From assembly GCF_900104305.1 (NCBI RefSeq), contig NZ_FNJC01000001.1, positions 248,001 to 312,000 of the forward strand: a stretch of DNA of 64,000 bases, written 5' to 3'. The DNA is from Filomicrobium insigne (GTDB lineage: Bacteria > Pseudomonadota > Alphaproteobacteria > Rhizobiales > Hyphomicrobiaceae). Below are positions 46,031 to 55,520 of this stretch, one piece after another (the first letter of the stretch is position 1; each line of letters begins with the position of its first letter). The notes beneath the pieces are model-generated. The model made no database searches. It was not told the DNA's origin and saw only the letters and a list, made by a program, of their open reading frames with translations. A program made the translations under genes and the position numbers.

Positions 46031-47710
46031 TTGCGTCATTGTGGTCAGAGACTCCTCGGCGTGCTGAAGAACGTGAAGGAGCAGGAGAGTGGTTCTGTTG
46101 CAATCCTCAGCGCTGTCTTCCTGATTGTATTCTTGTGGTGTGCCGCTCTCGCTGTGGATTTCGGCTCTCTCTATTTCGAACGTCGTACGGCTCAAGGTGC
46201 TGTGGATCTTGCTGCTATTGCTGCAGCACAGAACATTGCCTCGGCAGACGCTGCCGCAACAGCTACGATTGAAGCGAACAACATCAGGAACGTACAGCGC
46301 CTGGTCGTGACGCCGGGACATTACAGTGCCGATCCTTCAAAGGCCCCCGATGAGCGGTTTGTTGCAGATGTGGAGCCTTTCAACGCCGTACGTGTACAGC
46401 TCACGCAGAACGCACCACTTTATTTGGCCGGTGCTCTAACGGGGCAACGGAACATGACGATCGAGACGCAGGCCATCGCGGTTACGACCGCGCAGGCTGC
46501 CTTTTCCATCGGTTCCCGTCTGTTACGGCTCGAGGGTGGGCTGCTGAATGCCCTATTGGAGGGCCTACTCGGCGGGAGCGTGAACCTGTCCGTCATGGAC
46601 TATGAGCAACTGGTGGACGCCAACGTAAAGCTGTTCCAGTTCATGAATGCTCTGTCCACAGAGCTCGATGTCGATGGCGCCTCATATAACGATGTGCTCG
46701 CTATGGACGCCAGCGTTGGCGCTGTGCTTGAAGCCCTAACCAACGTAAGTGCCGATTCCGGACAAGGTGCGGCCGCGCATGTTCTTAGTTCCATCGGTGC
46801 CACGACTCACGCCGCGGACGCGATGGTTTCCCTCGGTGCGTTGGTTGATCTCGGCCCTTATGGCAACCTGAGTACGGGCTCATCGGCACCAGGCTTTGAC
46901 CCTTCGATTAACGTCATGCAAATGGTGACGACGGCCGCTTCTCTCGCAAATGGCTCCAATCAGGTTTCCCTCAATCTCGGCGCCACAATTCCTGGGCTAA
47001 CGAACGTTCAGGTCAACGTCGCGATCGGGGAACCTCAGCAGGACTCGCCCTGGCTCTCCGTGGGTGAGCGCGACGTAATTGTCCGCACAGCTCAAACTCG
47101 TATCAGACTGCTTGCAACGGTTGGCGCTGAGGGTCTCGTTTCGGTGCGCGTGCCACTTTATGCTGAGGTCGCGTATGCTGAAGGAAGACTAGACAATATC
47201 GTGTGCGGGAACGACGTTGCTCGCGACGCGCGCGTAGACATTGCCGCCCTGCCCGGGGTTGCCGAACTCTGGCTTGGCGAGGTTGACGTCAACAATCTGG
47301 ACAATTTCAGCAGAACTCTGCCCGTCGAGAACGCAAACCTCGTACAAACACCCCTCGCCAAGGTCTCGGGCAAGGCGCACGCTGCGATCACCAACACGTC
47401 AGAGACGGTCTTGAGTTTTAACTGGGCTGAGATTGAGGCTCAGGAAACCAAGTCCACGTCCACGAGAGAACCGACGACCACGCTTTTAAACTCGTTACTC
47501 CGCGATCTGGATCTAAGGGTCGAAGTTCTCGGCCTTGGAATAGGCTTGCCGGGTAATTTGGGGACCGTTGTCGCGAACCTTCTATCTGCCGCAACGCCCG
47601 CTCTCGACAGACTGCTCAGCGGCGTTCTCGACGCTCTCGGTATTTCGCTGGGTGAGGCAGACATCACAGTGCATGGCGTACGCTGTGATGGCGCGGCGCT
47701 CGTAGGCTGA
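46031..47710 (+). CDS. TadG-like protein with large extracytoplasmic domain
   Basis: A 559-residue protein. Residues 19-55 (ESGSVAILSAVFLIVFLWCAALAVDFGSLYFERRTAQ) are the TadG-type anchor. The DLAAIAAAQ segment is followed by about 480 residues of Ala/Val/Leu/Asn-rich extracytoplasmic sequence with very few cysteines. The von Willebrand domain found in many TadG proteins was not obvious. The start is a TTG one nt after the TadE-like stop, so translation is probably coupled. Function in surface pili or envelope structure is inferred. Confidence 0.75.
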   Translation: MRHCGQRLLGVLKNVKEQESGSVAILSAVFLIVFLWCAALAVDFGSLYFERRTAQGAVDLAAIAAAQNIASADAAATATIEANNIRNVQRLVVTPGHYSADPSKAPDERFVADVEPFNAVRVQLTQNAPLYLAGALTGQRNMTIETQAIAVTTAQAAFSIGSRLLRLEGGLLNALLEGLLGGSVNLSVMDYEQLVDANVKLFQFMNALSTELDVDGASYNDVLAMDASVGAVLEALTNVSADSGQGAAAHVLSSIGATTHAADAMVSLGALVDLGPYGNLSTGSSAPGFDPSINVMQMVTTAASLANGSNQVSLNLGATIPGLTNVQVNVAIGEPQQDSPWLSVGERDVIVRTAQTRIRLLATVGAEGLVSVRVPLYAEVAYAEGRLDNIVCGNDVARDARVDIAALPGVAELWLGEVDVNNLDNFSRTLPVENANLVQTPLAKVSGKAHAAITNTSETVLSFNWAEIEAQETKSTSTREPTTTLLNSLLRDLDLRVEVLGLGIGLPGNLGTVVANLLSAATPALDRLLSGVLDALGISLGEADITVHGVRCDGAALVG

Positions 47711-47806
47711 TGCACCACGTTCTGGAAACGCGTGTGAGCCCTCGCAGAGGCCGTAAAGCGCCAAGTGTGCGGGTAAAAAGTCTGCTCAAGCACATATCGC
47801 GAAAAC

Positions 47807-47881
47807 TGGTGCTGCCGGAGAGATTTGAACTCTCGGCCTCTCCCTTACCAAGGGAGTGCTCTACCCCTGAGCTACGGCAGC
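47807..47881 (-). tRNA. tRNA-Thr (GGT)
   Basis: A complete cloverleaf on the minus strand: acceptor GCTGCCG / CGGCAGC, D arm GCTCAGGGGTAGAGC, anticodon stem CTCCC / GGGAG with loop TTGGTAA (anticodon GGT), T arm GAGAGTTCAAATCTCTC, encoded CCA. Confidence 0.97.
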
Positions 47882-47935
47882 GGATCGCCAATATCGAAGC
47901 TCCATACTGGAGCCGGCTGTAATCTTCAATGCCAA

Positions 47936-47962
47936 TCTCGGCACTCCCTTACCAAGGGAGTG
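47936..47962 (-). repeat. Partial copy of the tRNA-Thr anticodon arm (possible att scar)
   Basis: TCTCGGC followed by ACTCCCTTACCAAGGGAGTG repeats tRNA-Thr positions 47831-47858, with only a CT-to-A change between the blocks; 19 bases in a row are identical. It lies 105 bp from the tRNA copy, between the tRNA and an AT-richer two-gene block. Anticodon arms are common phage and island attachment sites. Confidence 0.6.
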
Positions 47963-48126
47963 TCCGTGACCTCGACAACCCTGAATCGTGCGAGGGGCAC
48001 ACTACTGCCACAGGGCCCGAAAGACCGCAAGCATTTGCAGCGGTCTTCTTTGAAGGGCCGGTCTCAATGCCTTCTTGATGTGGGCCGCGACAGAATGATC
48101 AAGGACGCAATGAGAATACGTTATGC

Positions 48127-48588
48127 TCAGAATATCCCAGATGACGCTTCGCGTCGCCTCTGGGCGGCGAGGCCTGCGTCAAATCTCAACCGAATGTCCT
48201 TCAAGGCATCGGCTCTCTTCTTGTAAGCTCTCGTACCGCCTACAAATTGCCGAGCAATTGCGTCGATCTCCGGTAGCCTGACTTGTTTATCAGTCTGTAG
48301 TTCATCAAAAACTAGGTCAAAGCGGGATGGATCATTGTGGCTCTTCGCAAGCATATCTACGTAACGTGATACGACATCTTCGTCTATCTGCTTCGCAGTC
48401 CCAGCTTTCTTTGCGGGCCCATCACGCTTTTCAAGAAGTTTGACAAGCTGTGTAATCGAGAGGTCGTCCACTGGACCGAGACCTTCGATGAGTTTTTCGA
48501 TCTCAGATACTGTTGTCTTGTTAGCCTGTGCTTCTTTCAGTGTTTTGGCGAAGCTCAACAACAGTTTGCGTAGTTCTGAAACCTGCAT
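48127..48588 (-). CDS. Small helical partner of the ParA-like ATPase, function unknown
   Basis: A protein of about 153 residues, starting MQVSELRKLLLSFAKTLKEA. It looks mostly helical and charged, with many Lys, Glu and Asp, no membrane segment and no recognised motif. The ATG at 48588 has GGAG 11 nt upstream and lies inside the 3' end of the ParA-like gene (68-nt overlap in another frame), so expression is tightly coupled. It is likely an accessory or cargo protein of that ATPase. The family was not recognised. Confidence 0.65.
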   Translation of the reverse strand: MQVSELRKLLLSFAKTLKEAQANKTTVSEIEKLIEGLGPVDDLSITQLVKLLEKRDGPAKKAGTAKQIDEDVVSRYVDMLAKSHNDPSRFDLVFDELQTDKQVRLPEIDAIARQFVGGTRAYKKRADALKDIRLRFDAGLAAQRRREASSGIF

Positions 48589-49768
48589 CGCTAAGGATCT
48601 CCGGTTCAGTTTCGACGGGCATCCCAACACTTCTAAGGATGTAGTCGCCGAGGCGTGAGAACATCTCATGTATTACGGCATTGTTCGAACTAGGGTTCGG
48701 CTCAAAAATTGCGAGATCGTCGCCCTCGATGTGAAGAAGGGCCACCTTATGCATGATCGGCAGGTGATCGAGAACGACAACGGGTTCGACATTGCCGTAG
48801 AAGTGATTGACCCGGCTTTTGTAATTCCAATGAAGCTCGTCCTGAAGATAGGATAAAGCCTTGCTTTCGCGATCATTATAACCGCTGCGTTGGGCAACTT
48901 TCGAAGGAAGAACGCCCAGCATCTTGAAGCCCAGGCCTAGCTTGTCGCGGAAATCTAAAAACATCTCCACGGAACGAAACACCGCTCGGCTGGATACGGT
49001 ATCGAGGATGGTCGGCATCAGGACATGCGTCGCAGCACAAAGCGCGTTGGCGGTAGCTGCGCAGATGCGAGGTGGCGTATCAATGATGATGATATCGTAA
49101 GTATTTTGAATTTCGTCGCTTGCAAGATAGGCCTGCGTATTGAACCGGATATCGTCCTTCCTTGCTCCGGTCAGCCACTGATAGACCAAGCTACTGTCTA
49201 TACGACTGAGATTTGCTTCAGCAGGATGAATGGCGCTTGTCTGAAATGACCGACCCAGACTGTGAGGCTTGGTGATCTCCGCTGGGGGCTTCTCGCCTCT
49301 CAGTATCTCGTGTGCCGAAAAGGTCAGTTGATTGGGATCAGCATAGGGCACGATATCCGTGAGCGACCCTTGATAATCGAAATCAATCAGGAGAACGCGA
49401 TATCCGGACTTGTCGAAATATGCGGCCAGATTGGCGGCAATCATCGACTTACCAACGCCACCCTTGTAGTTCGCAATGGCGATTATCGGAATCGTATTCT
49501 TGAGACGATCGGCATATTTCTTATGCGCGTTCCGAGATGTGCCCTTGCTCCAGAACGCCTCGGGATCAACGAGCACTTGGTGGATCTTTTCACGGATCGC
49601 TTTCTTACCCCAATAGTATGCATAAAATAATGCACCACAGAGGCCGACAACGATGGTGACCGCCTTAATCCAATAAAGAACTCCGGCCCCTAAATAGACA
49701 TCGAGAAATAAAGCGTCCGCGACCTTTGTAATTAGCTCCAAAAAAGTCTTGAGAACCAATTCAAACAC
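48521..49768 (-). CDS. Membrane-anchored ParA/MinD-type ATPase
   Basis: A 415-residue protein with a helix at about residues 28-52, a basic linker, then a ParA fold: deviant Walker A YKGGVGKS (about 103), LLIDFDYQGSLTDIV, and Walker B IIIIDTPPR. ParA and MinD ATPases cycle between dimers on DNA or membrane to position cargo, but a true N-terminal transmembrane anchor is unusual. No ParB gene is present. The start is a GTG at 49768 with GGTGGG upstream, and no earlier in-frame ATG exists. Base composition is visibly lower in GC than the flanks (the line at 49081-49140 has 23 G/C in 60). Acquired DNA is inferred. Confidence 0.82.
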   Translation of the reverse strand: MFELVLKTFLELITKVADALFLDVYLGAGVLYWIKAVTIVVGLCGALFYAYYWGKKAIREKIHQVLVDPEAFWSKGTSRNAHKKYADRLKNTIPIIAIANYKGGVGKSMIAANLAAYFDKSGYRVLLIDFDYQGSLTDIVPYADPNQLTFSAHEILRGEKPPAEITKPHSLGRSFQTSAIHPAEANLSRIDSSLVYQWLTGARKDDIRFNTQAYLASDEIQNTYDIIIIDTPPRICAATANALCAATHVLMPTILDTVSSRAVFRSVEMFLDFRDKLGLGFKMLGVLPSKVAQRSGYNDRESKALSYLQDELHWNYKSRVNHFYGNVEPVVVLDHLPIMHKVALLHIEGDDLAIFEPNPSSNNAVIHEMFSRLGDYILRSVGMPVETEPEILSDAGFRTTQTVVELRQNTERSTG

Positions 49769-49931
49769 GACCCACCCCCCACCAAACGCATAAAACTATC
49801 AGTGGCAAGATAATTCATCTGAGGTGCGGATCAAGAACCTCTTGGCAGGTATCCACCGAGGGAAGGTTCTGGCTAGGGACGCTGCGGAAGCTTCTCCAAT
49901 GTTTTGAGCTAGAATCTAGAGTAGAGCAGCC

Positions 49932-50366
49932 CTAATCCAGCGTGATTGCTAATCCGCTCAGGTCTGCGTTCACTAGCAATCCAACCTGCCGTCCGGTCAG
50001 TTCCAGCACAGCGCCTTTCTGGTTGGTCAACACAATCGCGCGCGCGCCATGTCCGACCGCAAGGCCCGCTCCTGCGGCGCCGTAGACACCAGCAATGTCT
50101 GACGGGCGATCAATGTTTCTTACCCTGCCGCGCAGTACCGTCTTTGAGCCGCCGAACACTAGCCCGTAGTCCAGACCGCCGACCGACAGCGCGTAGCGCC
50201 TCCCGTGAAAATTGAGAGTGCCACTCCCGCCGGAGCCGCCGATAATCCATCCTGCCTTGTAGATCGTCAGTCTAACGGTTCCGCTGTCTGCGTAGCTTGC
50301 TGAGGGCAAGCTCACAAAGGCAATTATCGCGATGAGCAGTGTGCGCATGGCCCACAAGATCTTCAT
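49932..50366 (-). CDS. Conserved secreted protein, function unknown
   Basis: A protein of about 144 residues with a signal peptide (residues 1-26, ending SYA). The mature part is Gly-rich and beta-rich (GWIIGGSGGSGTLNFHGRRYALSVGGLDYGLVFG, VYGAAGAGLAVGHGARAIVL, GAVLELTGRQVGLLVNADLSGLAI). This resembles small periplasmic beta-barrel-like proteins of unknown role in proteobacteria. The ATG at 50366 has a strong ribosome site (GAGGAGGAG). Confidence 0.7.
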   Translation of the reverse strand: MKILWAMRTLLIAIIAFVSLPSASYADSGTVRLTIYKAGWIIGGSGGSGTLNFHGRRYALSVGGLDYGLVFGGSKTVLRGRVRNIDRPSDIAGVYGAAGAGLAVGHGARAIVLTNQKGAVLELTGRQVGLLVNADLSGLAITLD

Positions 50367-50488
50367 TGGGGACTCCTCCTCGTGTTCCAGAAATGGCGCG
50401 TGACGCGGAACGAATCGCATGTGTTTTTTCTAGTCTTGGAATGAGGAGGCAAGATGTTCTGTGCTCACTGAGCAGAACATGTCTTTGG

Positions 50489-51832
50489 TCACAACCGAGT
50501 AGAACCTCCCGGAGTTGTCTCTATATCTGGACCACAGACTATACGGTGGGCGATGGCGAACATAACGACAGAAAAGGCGAACATCGCCATAAACCAAACC
50601 TGCCACATACCGTAGCTCGCCAACCCCATGACCGATGCGCTCGCAAACATCGCGAATGCAGGCGCGCGTACCCTACGGTCGATTGAACGAACCGCACCCA
50701 AAACCGCCACACCGGCAACCGCCAACAGCGCAGCGCCGACAGCCCCCAATTCAAACCAAGTCTGCAGAAATACATTGTGGGCATGGCGCGATAACGTGCG
50801 CTCGATCTTTTCCCCTTCGGCATTGTTCGTCGTCGCGCGCATGCGCGGGCCGAGAATGTAGGTCATGTTGGTGCCGATGCCGATCAGCGGATCGTGTTGC
50901 AGCACCTGCTCAGCGGTGTGGTTCCATATGATGATGCGGTGTTGAGCCGAACGCTGCAGCCAAGATGCGTTGTGAAGATCGGCCTTGTGCGCGAGCATCG
51001 CAGCCGGCAGGACGAGCAGACAGCAAGCCACCCACCCTACAGCCATCAAACGGTACGTCCATGTGTGAGATATGCGTGCAAACGCGTAGCCAAACAGGCC
51101 GATCACCACCGCCAACTTCGATGTCTCATGCGTCGACAGGAAGATCACGACAATTGCCAGAACAAGAAGGCCCAGGCTTATAGGCGTGCGCAGGCTGCGT
51201 GGCGCGGTGGCAAACGCCGTGACCGCCGCCGGCCACATAAGCAGTGAAATGGGCGCGGTGTTGCGGGTTAGATCGACCGGCGAAATCGCGATAATGCGGC
51301 CGTCCTCCCACTTGAAATGACGGAGAGGTTTGATCGACTCCGGCCCCAAGCCGATCGTATTGTAAATCCACATCTTTATGGACTGGTCACTTAAGAGTTC
51401 GATCAAGAAATATGTTAGCCCGATCGACAACCCCATCCAGACCCCGTCCGCAAGGTGAAGCGCGTTCATTGTGCCTTCGCGCCGGATCAGCCGATACATG
51501 ACAAGCGTTGCCAGCAGTATGAAGAGAGTGAGGCCGGACTTTGCCAATACGAGAGTGGGGGACTCAGCCCAAAACGCCGTGGCAGCGGCCCATAGCGCAA
51601 ACGCACTCAAAGCACCGGTCAGGACGTCGCAACGTGGCAAGCCATAACGCAAATGCCCAGACAAAGCGGCAGACGTGAGCAATGCGATAAAAACGATGCC
51701 GAGCAGAAAAGGAAGCGTGCGGGCACTGACGAGTGAAACGATGACGGCGACGAGAATGACAGTCCCCAAAGCCGCACTGGGTAAGCGGTTCGCAAAGGGG
51801 CCGCGGACGGCATCGCTTTCGCTTGAATGCAT
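50489..51832 (-). CDS. O-antigen ligase / polymerase family membrane protein (Wzy_C)
   Basis: A 447-residue protein with about eleven to twelve helices and the periplasmic loop of the WaaL/Wzy family: RIIIWNHTAEQVLQHDPLIGIGTNM, then RHAHNVFLQTWFELGAVGA, where His and Arg residues are typically needed for activity. It attaches or polymerises surface polysaccharide from undecaprenyl diphosphate. It lies a few kb from the sugar-modifying genes at 55.5-59.4 kb. Ligase and polymerase cannot be told apart from sequence alone. Confidence 0.87.
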   Translation of the reverse strand: MHSSESDAVRGPFANRLPSAALGTVILVAVIVSLVSARTLPFLLGIVFIALLTSAALSGHLRYGLPRCDVLTGALSAFALWAAATAFWAESPTLVLAKSGLTLFILLATLVMYRLIRREGTMNALHLADGVWMGLSIGLTYFLIELLSDQSIKMWIYNTIGLGPESIKPLRHFKWEDGRIIAISPVDLTRNTAPISLLMWPAAVTAFATAPRSLRTPISLGLLVLAIVVIFLSTHETSKLAVVIGLFGYAFARISHTWTYRLMAVGWVACCLLVLPAAMLAHKADLHNASWLQRSAQHRIIIWNHTAEQVLQHDPLIGIGTNMTYILGPRMRATTNNAEGEKIERTLSRHAHNVFLQTWFELGAVGAALLAVAGVAVLGAVRSIDRRVRAPAFAMFASASVMGLASYGMWQVWFMAMFAFSVVMFAIAHRIVCGPDIETTPGGSTRL

Positions 51833-52079
51833 GTGCTTTCACCCTCAGTTGTTGCCCGTATGCGAGCGCCCCGCGTCATTAAGCACGTGACTGGCTCTGC
51901 GACAACGGGCTCTATACGTGACTTGCCGCGGCGCGCCGATCCGCTATTATCTGGCCTCCAAATATCGCTATGTGCACTTTATTTCGGTCACCTATGCGAG
52001 CCGTGCTGCTGAGCGCGGTGAAGTTTTTATTGGTGTGGCAAAGACGCCCGCTCATTAGTCAACGAAAGCCCCTTCGCAA

Positions 52080-52685
52080 TTGAAAAAGAATGCCTCAGAT
52101 TCACAGCCGCTACCGGCGGCTGAGCGCCCTGATCGTCGTGAAGCTGAAGACGCTATCCGTACGATTCTGCGTTGGACGGGAGAAAATCCGGAACGCGATG
52201 GCCTCATAGAAACGCCATCGCGCGTTGTGCGTGCGTTCGAGGAGTATTTCCGGGGGTACGCAGAAGACCCGGAGGCCATCCTCCAAAAGACCTTCGAGGA
52301 AATTGAAGGCTACGACGAGATGATCGCTCTGCGCGGCATCCGTTTTGAAAGCCATTGTGAGCACCACATGGCGCCGATTATCGGTCATGCCTGGGTTGGT
52401 TACATTCCCAACGGTCGCGTCGTCGGGATTTCAAAACTCGCACGGATTGTCGACGTCTATGCGAAGCGCCTCCAGATCCAGGAGAAAATGACGGCGCAGA
52501 TCGCCAATGCGATCCAGACCGTTCTGGAACCGCAAGGTGTGGGTGTTGTCATCAAGGCCGAGCATCATTGCATGACAACGCGCGGCATCCACAAGCCCGG
52601 CACGGACCTCGTCACAAGCCGAATGCTCGGTGTATTCCGCGACGATCCCAAGACCCGGCAGGAATTTCTTTCAATGGTCGACTGA
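52080..52685 (+). CDS. folE: GTP cyclohydrolase I
   Basis: A 201-residue enzyme converting GTP to 7,8-dihydroneopterin triphosphate, the first step of folate synthesis. The zinc ligands are visible in SHCEHHMAP and HHCMTTRG, and the [14 protein letters not shown] and [11 protein letters not shown] segments are typical. Initiation is at a TTG (52080); an in-frame stop at 52056 rules out a longer form and no in-frame ATG is near. It overlaps the convergent truA gene by 15 nt. Confidence 0.96.
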   Translation: MKKNASDSQPLPAAERPDRREAEDAIRTILRWTGENPERDGLIETPSRVVRAFEEYFRGYAEDPEAILQKTFEEIEGYDEMIALRGIRFESHCEHHMAPIIGHAWVGYIPNGRVVGISKLARIVDVYAKRLQIQEKMTAQIANAIQTVLEPQGVGVVIKAEHHCMTTRGIHKPGTDLVTSRMLGVFRDDPKTRQEFLSMVD

Positions 52686-53444
52686 GCCGGGCATTGCCTC
52701 CGGCTTATCGTAGTCCACGCCCACGAGGTAGAGCCCCGTGGGCGGCGCTACCGGTCCGCATGCCGCGCGGCGGCGTGCGGCCAACGCTTCGGCGACATCG
52801 GCGCGCGTCCAGCGGCCGGCTCCGACAAGCTTCAGCGTGCCCACGAGCGAGCGCACCTGATTGTGCAGGAATGAACGCGCAGACGCCGTTATGTGCACTT
52901 CCTCCCCCACACGCGAAACGCACAGCCGATCCAACGTTTTAACAGGTGACGCTGCCTGGCAGGCGGAGGCGCGAAAGGTCGTGAAATCGTGGTGGCCAAC
53001 GAGGCACTGGGCAGCGTTATGCATAGCTTCCGCATCCAGCCCGACGGGTAACCACCAAACCCGGTTGCGGTCGAGTGCCGGTGGAGCCCGACGGTCCAAT
53101 ATTCGGTAGAGATAGTGACGCGCGGTGGCGCTAAACCGTGCATCAAATTCAGGACCGACCTCTACACATTCCAAGACTGCGATTGGATTTGGCCGAAGCA
53201 AGTGATTGAGCGCTTCGCGGATGCGGTAAGGATCTTGTTCACGCGCAAGGTCAAAGTGCGCAACTTGCCCCAGAGCATGCACGCCGGAATCCGTGCGGCC
53301 AGCCCCACGGATGCTGACGGTTTCGCCGCAGAAGGATGCTATTGCGGTTTGCAGGCTCGACTGCACAGTCTTGCCCACGGCCTGCGTCTGCCAGCCGACA
53401 AACGGCGTGCCGTCGTATTCTATCGTAATGCGGTATCGGGGCAT
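52671..53444 (-). CDS. truA: tRNA pseudouridine synthase A
   Basis: A 257-residue enzyme that makes pseudouridine at positions 38-40 of the tRNA anticodon arm. The catalytic Asp lies in [12 protein letters not shown], with FVGWQTQ at the start and [13 protein letters not shown] near the C-terminus, all family hallmarks. It is last in the def-fmt-small protein-truA series on the minus strand. Confidence 0.97.
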   Translation of the reverse strand: MPRYRITIEYDGTPFVGWQTQAVGKTVQSSLQTAIASFCGETVSIRGAGRTDSGVHALGQVAHFDLAREQDPYRIREALNHLLRPNPIAVLECVEVGPEFDARFSATARHYLYRILDRRAPPALDRNRVWWLPVGLDAEAMHNAAQCLVGHHDFTTFRASACQAASPVKTLDRLCVSRVGEEVHITASARSFLHNQVRSLVGTLKLVGAGRWTRADVAEALAARRRAACGPVAPPTGLYLVGVDYDKPEAMPGSVDH

Positions 53445-53531
53445 TCAGGTCGGGCCGTATAACGGGAAGGGGCGCAATCCCTATCGCGTCGACCGCGGTT
53501 GCTCAACCCTCGTCATAAAAGACGCGTGTTC

Positions 53532-53816
53532 TTAGTAGTCGCTGCTACGGCGGGGATCGTTGTAAAAGCCGGGATAGTCGTACACATTCGTTTCCCCGAC
53601 ACCGAGCGCGAGCGGCGTTCTCCCACCCGGGTTGATGATGACGTGCCGATCAGGCGGCAGCGGCCGGAATACGCGAACGCCAGCTTCCTTGGTAACGACG
53701 GCACCATAGTAAGCACGCGGTTCGATGCGGGTCGTATGAGATTGCTGCGCCAACGCTACGGGTGCGATCAACGCAGATGCAGCCACGAGCGCGGCAATCG
53801 CAAATTTACTCGACAC
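53532..53816 (-). CDS. Small secreted protein of unknown function
   Basis: About 94 residues with a clear signal peptide (VSSKFAIAALVAASALIAPVALA) and a short Pro/Arg/Tyr-rich mature part. The GTG start at 53816 is chosen because AGGGAG lies seven nt upstream; an in-frame TTG six codons earlier is less likely. It lies between fmt and truA on the same strand. The family was not recognised. Confidence 0.65.
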   Translation of the reverse strand: MSSKFAIAALVAASALIAPVALAQQSHTTRIEPRAYYGAVVTKEAGVRVFRPLPPDRHVIINPGGRTPLALGVGETNVYDYPGFYNDPRRSSDY

Positions 53817-53908
53817 ATCAATTCTCCCTAGCAATGCGCCTGTTATTGCTCACTAAACTACAAGCGGCATGCATTTGCCAGAGCTTCGCGGGGCATGCTT
53901 AATACACG

Positions 53909-54835
53909 TTACGGGAGGCGCGTGCCGGGCGGCAGACTGAAGCCGCGCAAGAACTCCGATGCGGAGCAAGGGCGCTTACCCGCCCGCTGAACCTCCAGCA
54001 TCTCCACCGCGCCGTCACCGCAGCCAATCGTGAGGCCTGGACCAAGTACCTCGCCCGGAGCGCCGTTCTGGCTGACCAAGCGCGAACGCAACGCTTTCAC
54101 ACGTTCGCGCCGGCCTTCGCGCTCGACCTCGAACCAAGCTCCCGGAAAGGGGGATAGCCCTCTGATCTGATTGTGTATCTCAATCGCAGAACGGGCGAAA
54201 TCGAGCCGCGATTCAGCCTTGTCGATCTTTGCCGCGTAGGTAATTCCGTCGTTGGACTGAGGCGCCTCGCTCAACTCCCCACGCTGGAGCGCCGCCAGTG
54301 CGCGGACCATCAGATCCGCGCCGCGTTCAGCAAGCACGTCGTGCAGTTCGCCCGCTGTCATTTCATCGCCGATCGTCACCGGTGCGCTCATGCATACTGG
54401 TCCGGTATCGAGACCTTCCTCCATGTGCATGATGGCGACGGCGGTTTCTCTGTCGCCAGCCATAATGGCCCGCTGAATCGGCGCTGCTCCGCGCCAGCGC
54501 GGTAACGCGGAGGCGTGCAGGTTGAAACAGCCGTGGCATGGGGCAGACAGAATTGCACCCGGCAGCAGAAGGCCATAAGCGACGACGATGGCGGCATCTG
54601 CTTTGAAGTCCTGGAACGTGCTTAACGCTGCGTCATCACGCAGGCTTAGCGGCGTCAGGACCGGAATGTCCCGGCCTGCGGCAAAGGCGTGTACCGGCGA
54701 TGGCCGCTCATGCATCCCGCGACCAGCAGGTCTCGGAGGCTGCGAATAAGCAGCCACAACGTCGTGCCCTGCCGTCAGAATTTCCGACAACGTTGGCACG
54801 GCAAAATCGGGCGTGCCCATAAAGATGATGCGCAC
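53909..54835 (-). CDS. fmt: Methionyl-tRNA formyltransferase
   Basis: A 308-residue enzyme that formylates initiator Met-tRNA using 10-formyl-tetrahydrofolate. [10 protein letters not shown] at the start and [19 protein letters not shown] (catalytic Asn-His-Asp region) are diagnostic. An OB-fold C-terminal domain begins near residue 210. It follows def by 68 nt, the usual pairing. Confidence 0.97.
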   Translation of the reverse strand: MRIIFMGTPDFAVPTLSEILTAGHDVVAAYSQPPRPAGRGMHERPSPVHAFAAGRDIPVLTPLSLRDDAALSTFQDFKADAAIVVAYGLLLPGAILSAPCHGCFNLHASALPRWRGAAPIQRAIMAGDRETAVAIMHMEEGLDTGPVCMSAPVTIGDEMTAGELHDVLAERGADLMVRALAALQRGELSEAPQSNDGITYAAKIDKAESRLDFARSAIEIHNQIRGLSPFPGAWFEVEREGRRERVKALRSRLVSQNGAPGEVLGPGLTIGCGDGAVEMLEVQRAGKRPCSASEFLRGFSLPPGTRLP

Positions 54836-54903
54836 CTTGCTGTCCCCACTTCGATGTCTGTTCGATTGCCCACGAACTCGCCTTGCGACGGCGGTCCGAG
54901 CGC

Positions 54904-55419
54904 TTACGAGGTCGTCACGCTACGCTGCTGCTTGCGGAAACGGCGAACGATTATGTCCCTCTTCAGCCGCGACAGGTAGTCGATGATCAATTTGCCATCA
55001 AGATGATCGAGTTCATGCTGGATCGCCGTCGCCAGCAATCCCTCAGCTTCAAGCTCCTGCTCTCTTCCATCCCGATCGATGTACTGGAGCGTCAGGGAAC
55101 CCGGTCGTTCGATCTCCACATGCACATCCGGGATTGATAGGCAGCCTTCCTCATGTACGTTTGGAGTGTCGCCGAAATGGACAATCTTAGGGTTGATCAG
55201 GCAAAGCGGCGCGGGTGCGTCTTCGTCTCCGACATCAACCACCACAAGCCGCTTGGGCACGGCGACCTGGATAGCGGCCAAACCGATTCCGGGGGCGGCG
55301 TACATAGTTTCCAGCATATCGTCGGCGAGGCGACGCGTAGCATCATCGACCTGCGTAATAGGTTCAGAGACCACGCGCAGTATCGGATCCGGAATTTTTA
55401 TAATTTCCAACTTTGCCAT
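54904..55419 (-). CDS. def: Peptide deformylase
   Basis: A 171-residue iron-dependent hydrolase that removes the formyl group from new proteins. All three motifs are present: [16 protein letters not shown] and HELDHLDG, which supply the metal ligands and catalytic Glu. It heads the def-fmt-truA run. Confidence 0.97.
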   Translation of the reverse strand: MAKLEIIKIPDPILRVVSEPITQVDDATRRLADDMLETMYAAPGIGLAAIQVAVPKRLVVVDVGDEDAPAPLCLINPKIVHFGDTPNVHEEGCLSIPDVHVEIERPGSLTLQYIDRDGREQELEAEGLLATAIQHELDHLDGKLIIDYLSRLKRDIIVRRFRKQQRSVTTS

Positions 55420-55520
55420 AGTAATTTGAAATACGCATTCGCCGATGCTTGGTCAATCGGCACACTGAGGGGACAATGTCGCGGTCCGTTATCTTGAGAT
55501 GTATAGGGCGCGACACGTGG

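Noticed and set aside
47936-47962. Second tRNA-Thr gene
   Set aside because: Only the anticodon arm and a few neighbouring bases are present; acceptor, D and T arms are missing.
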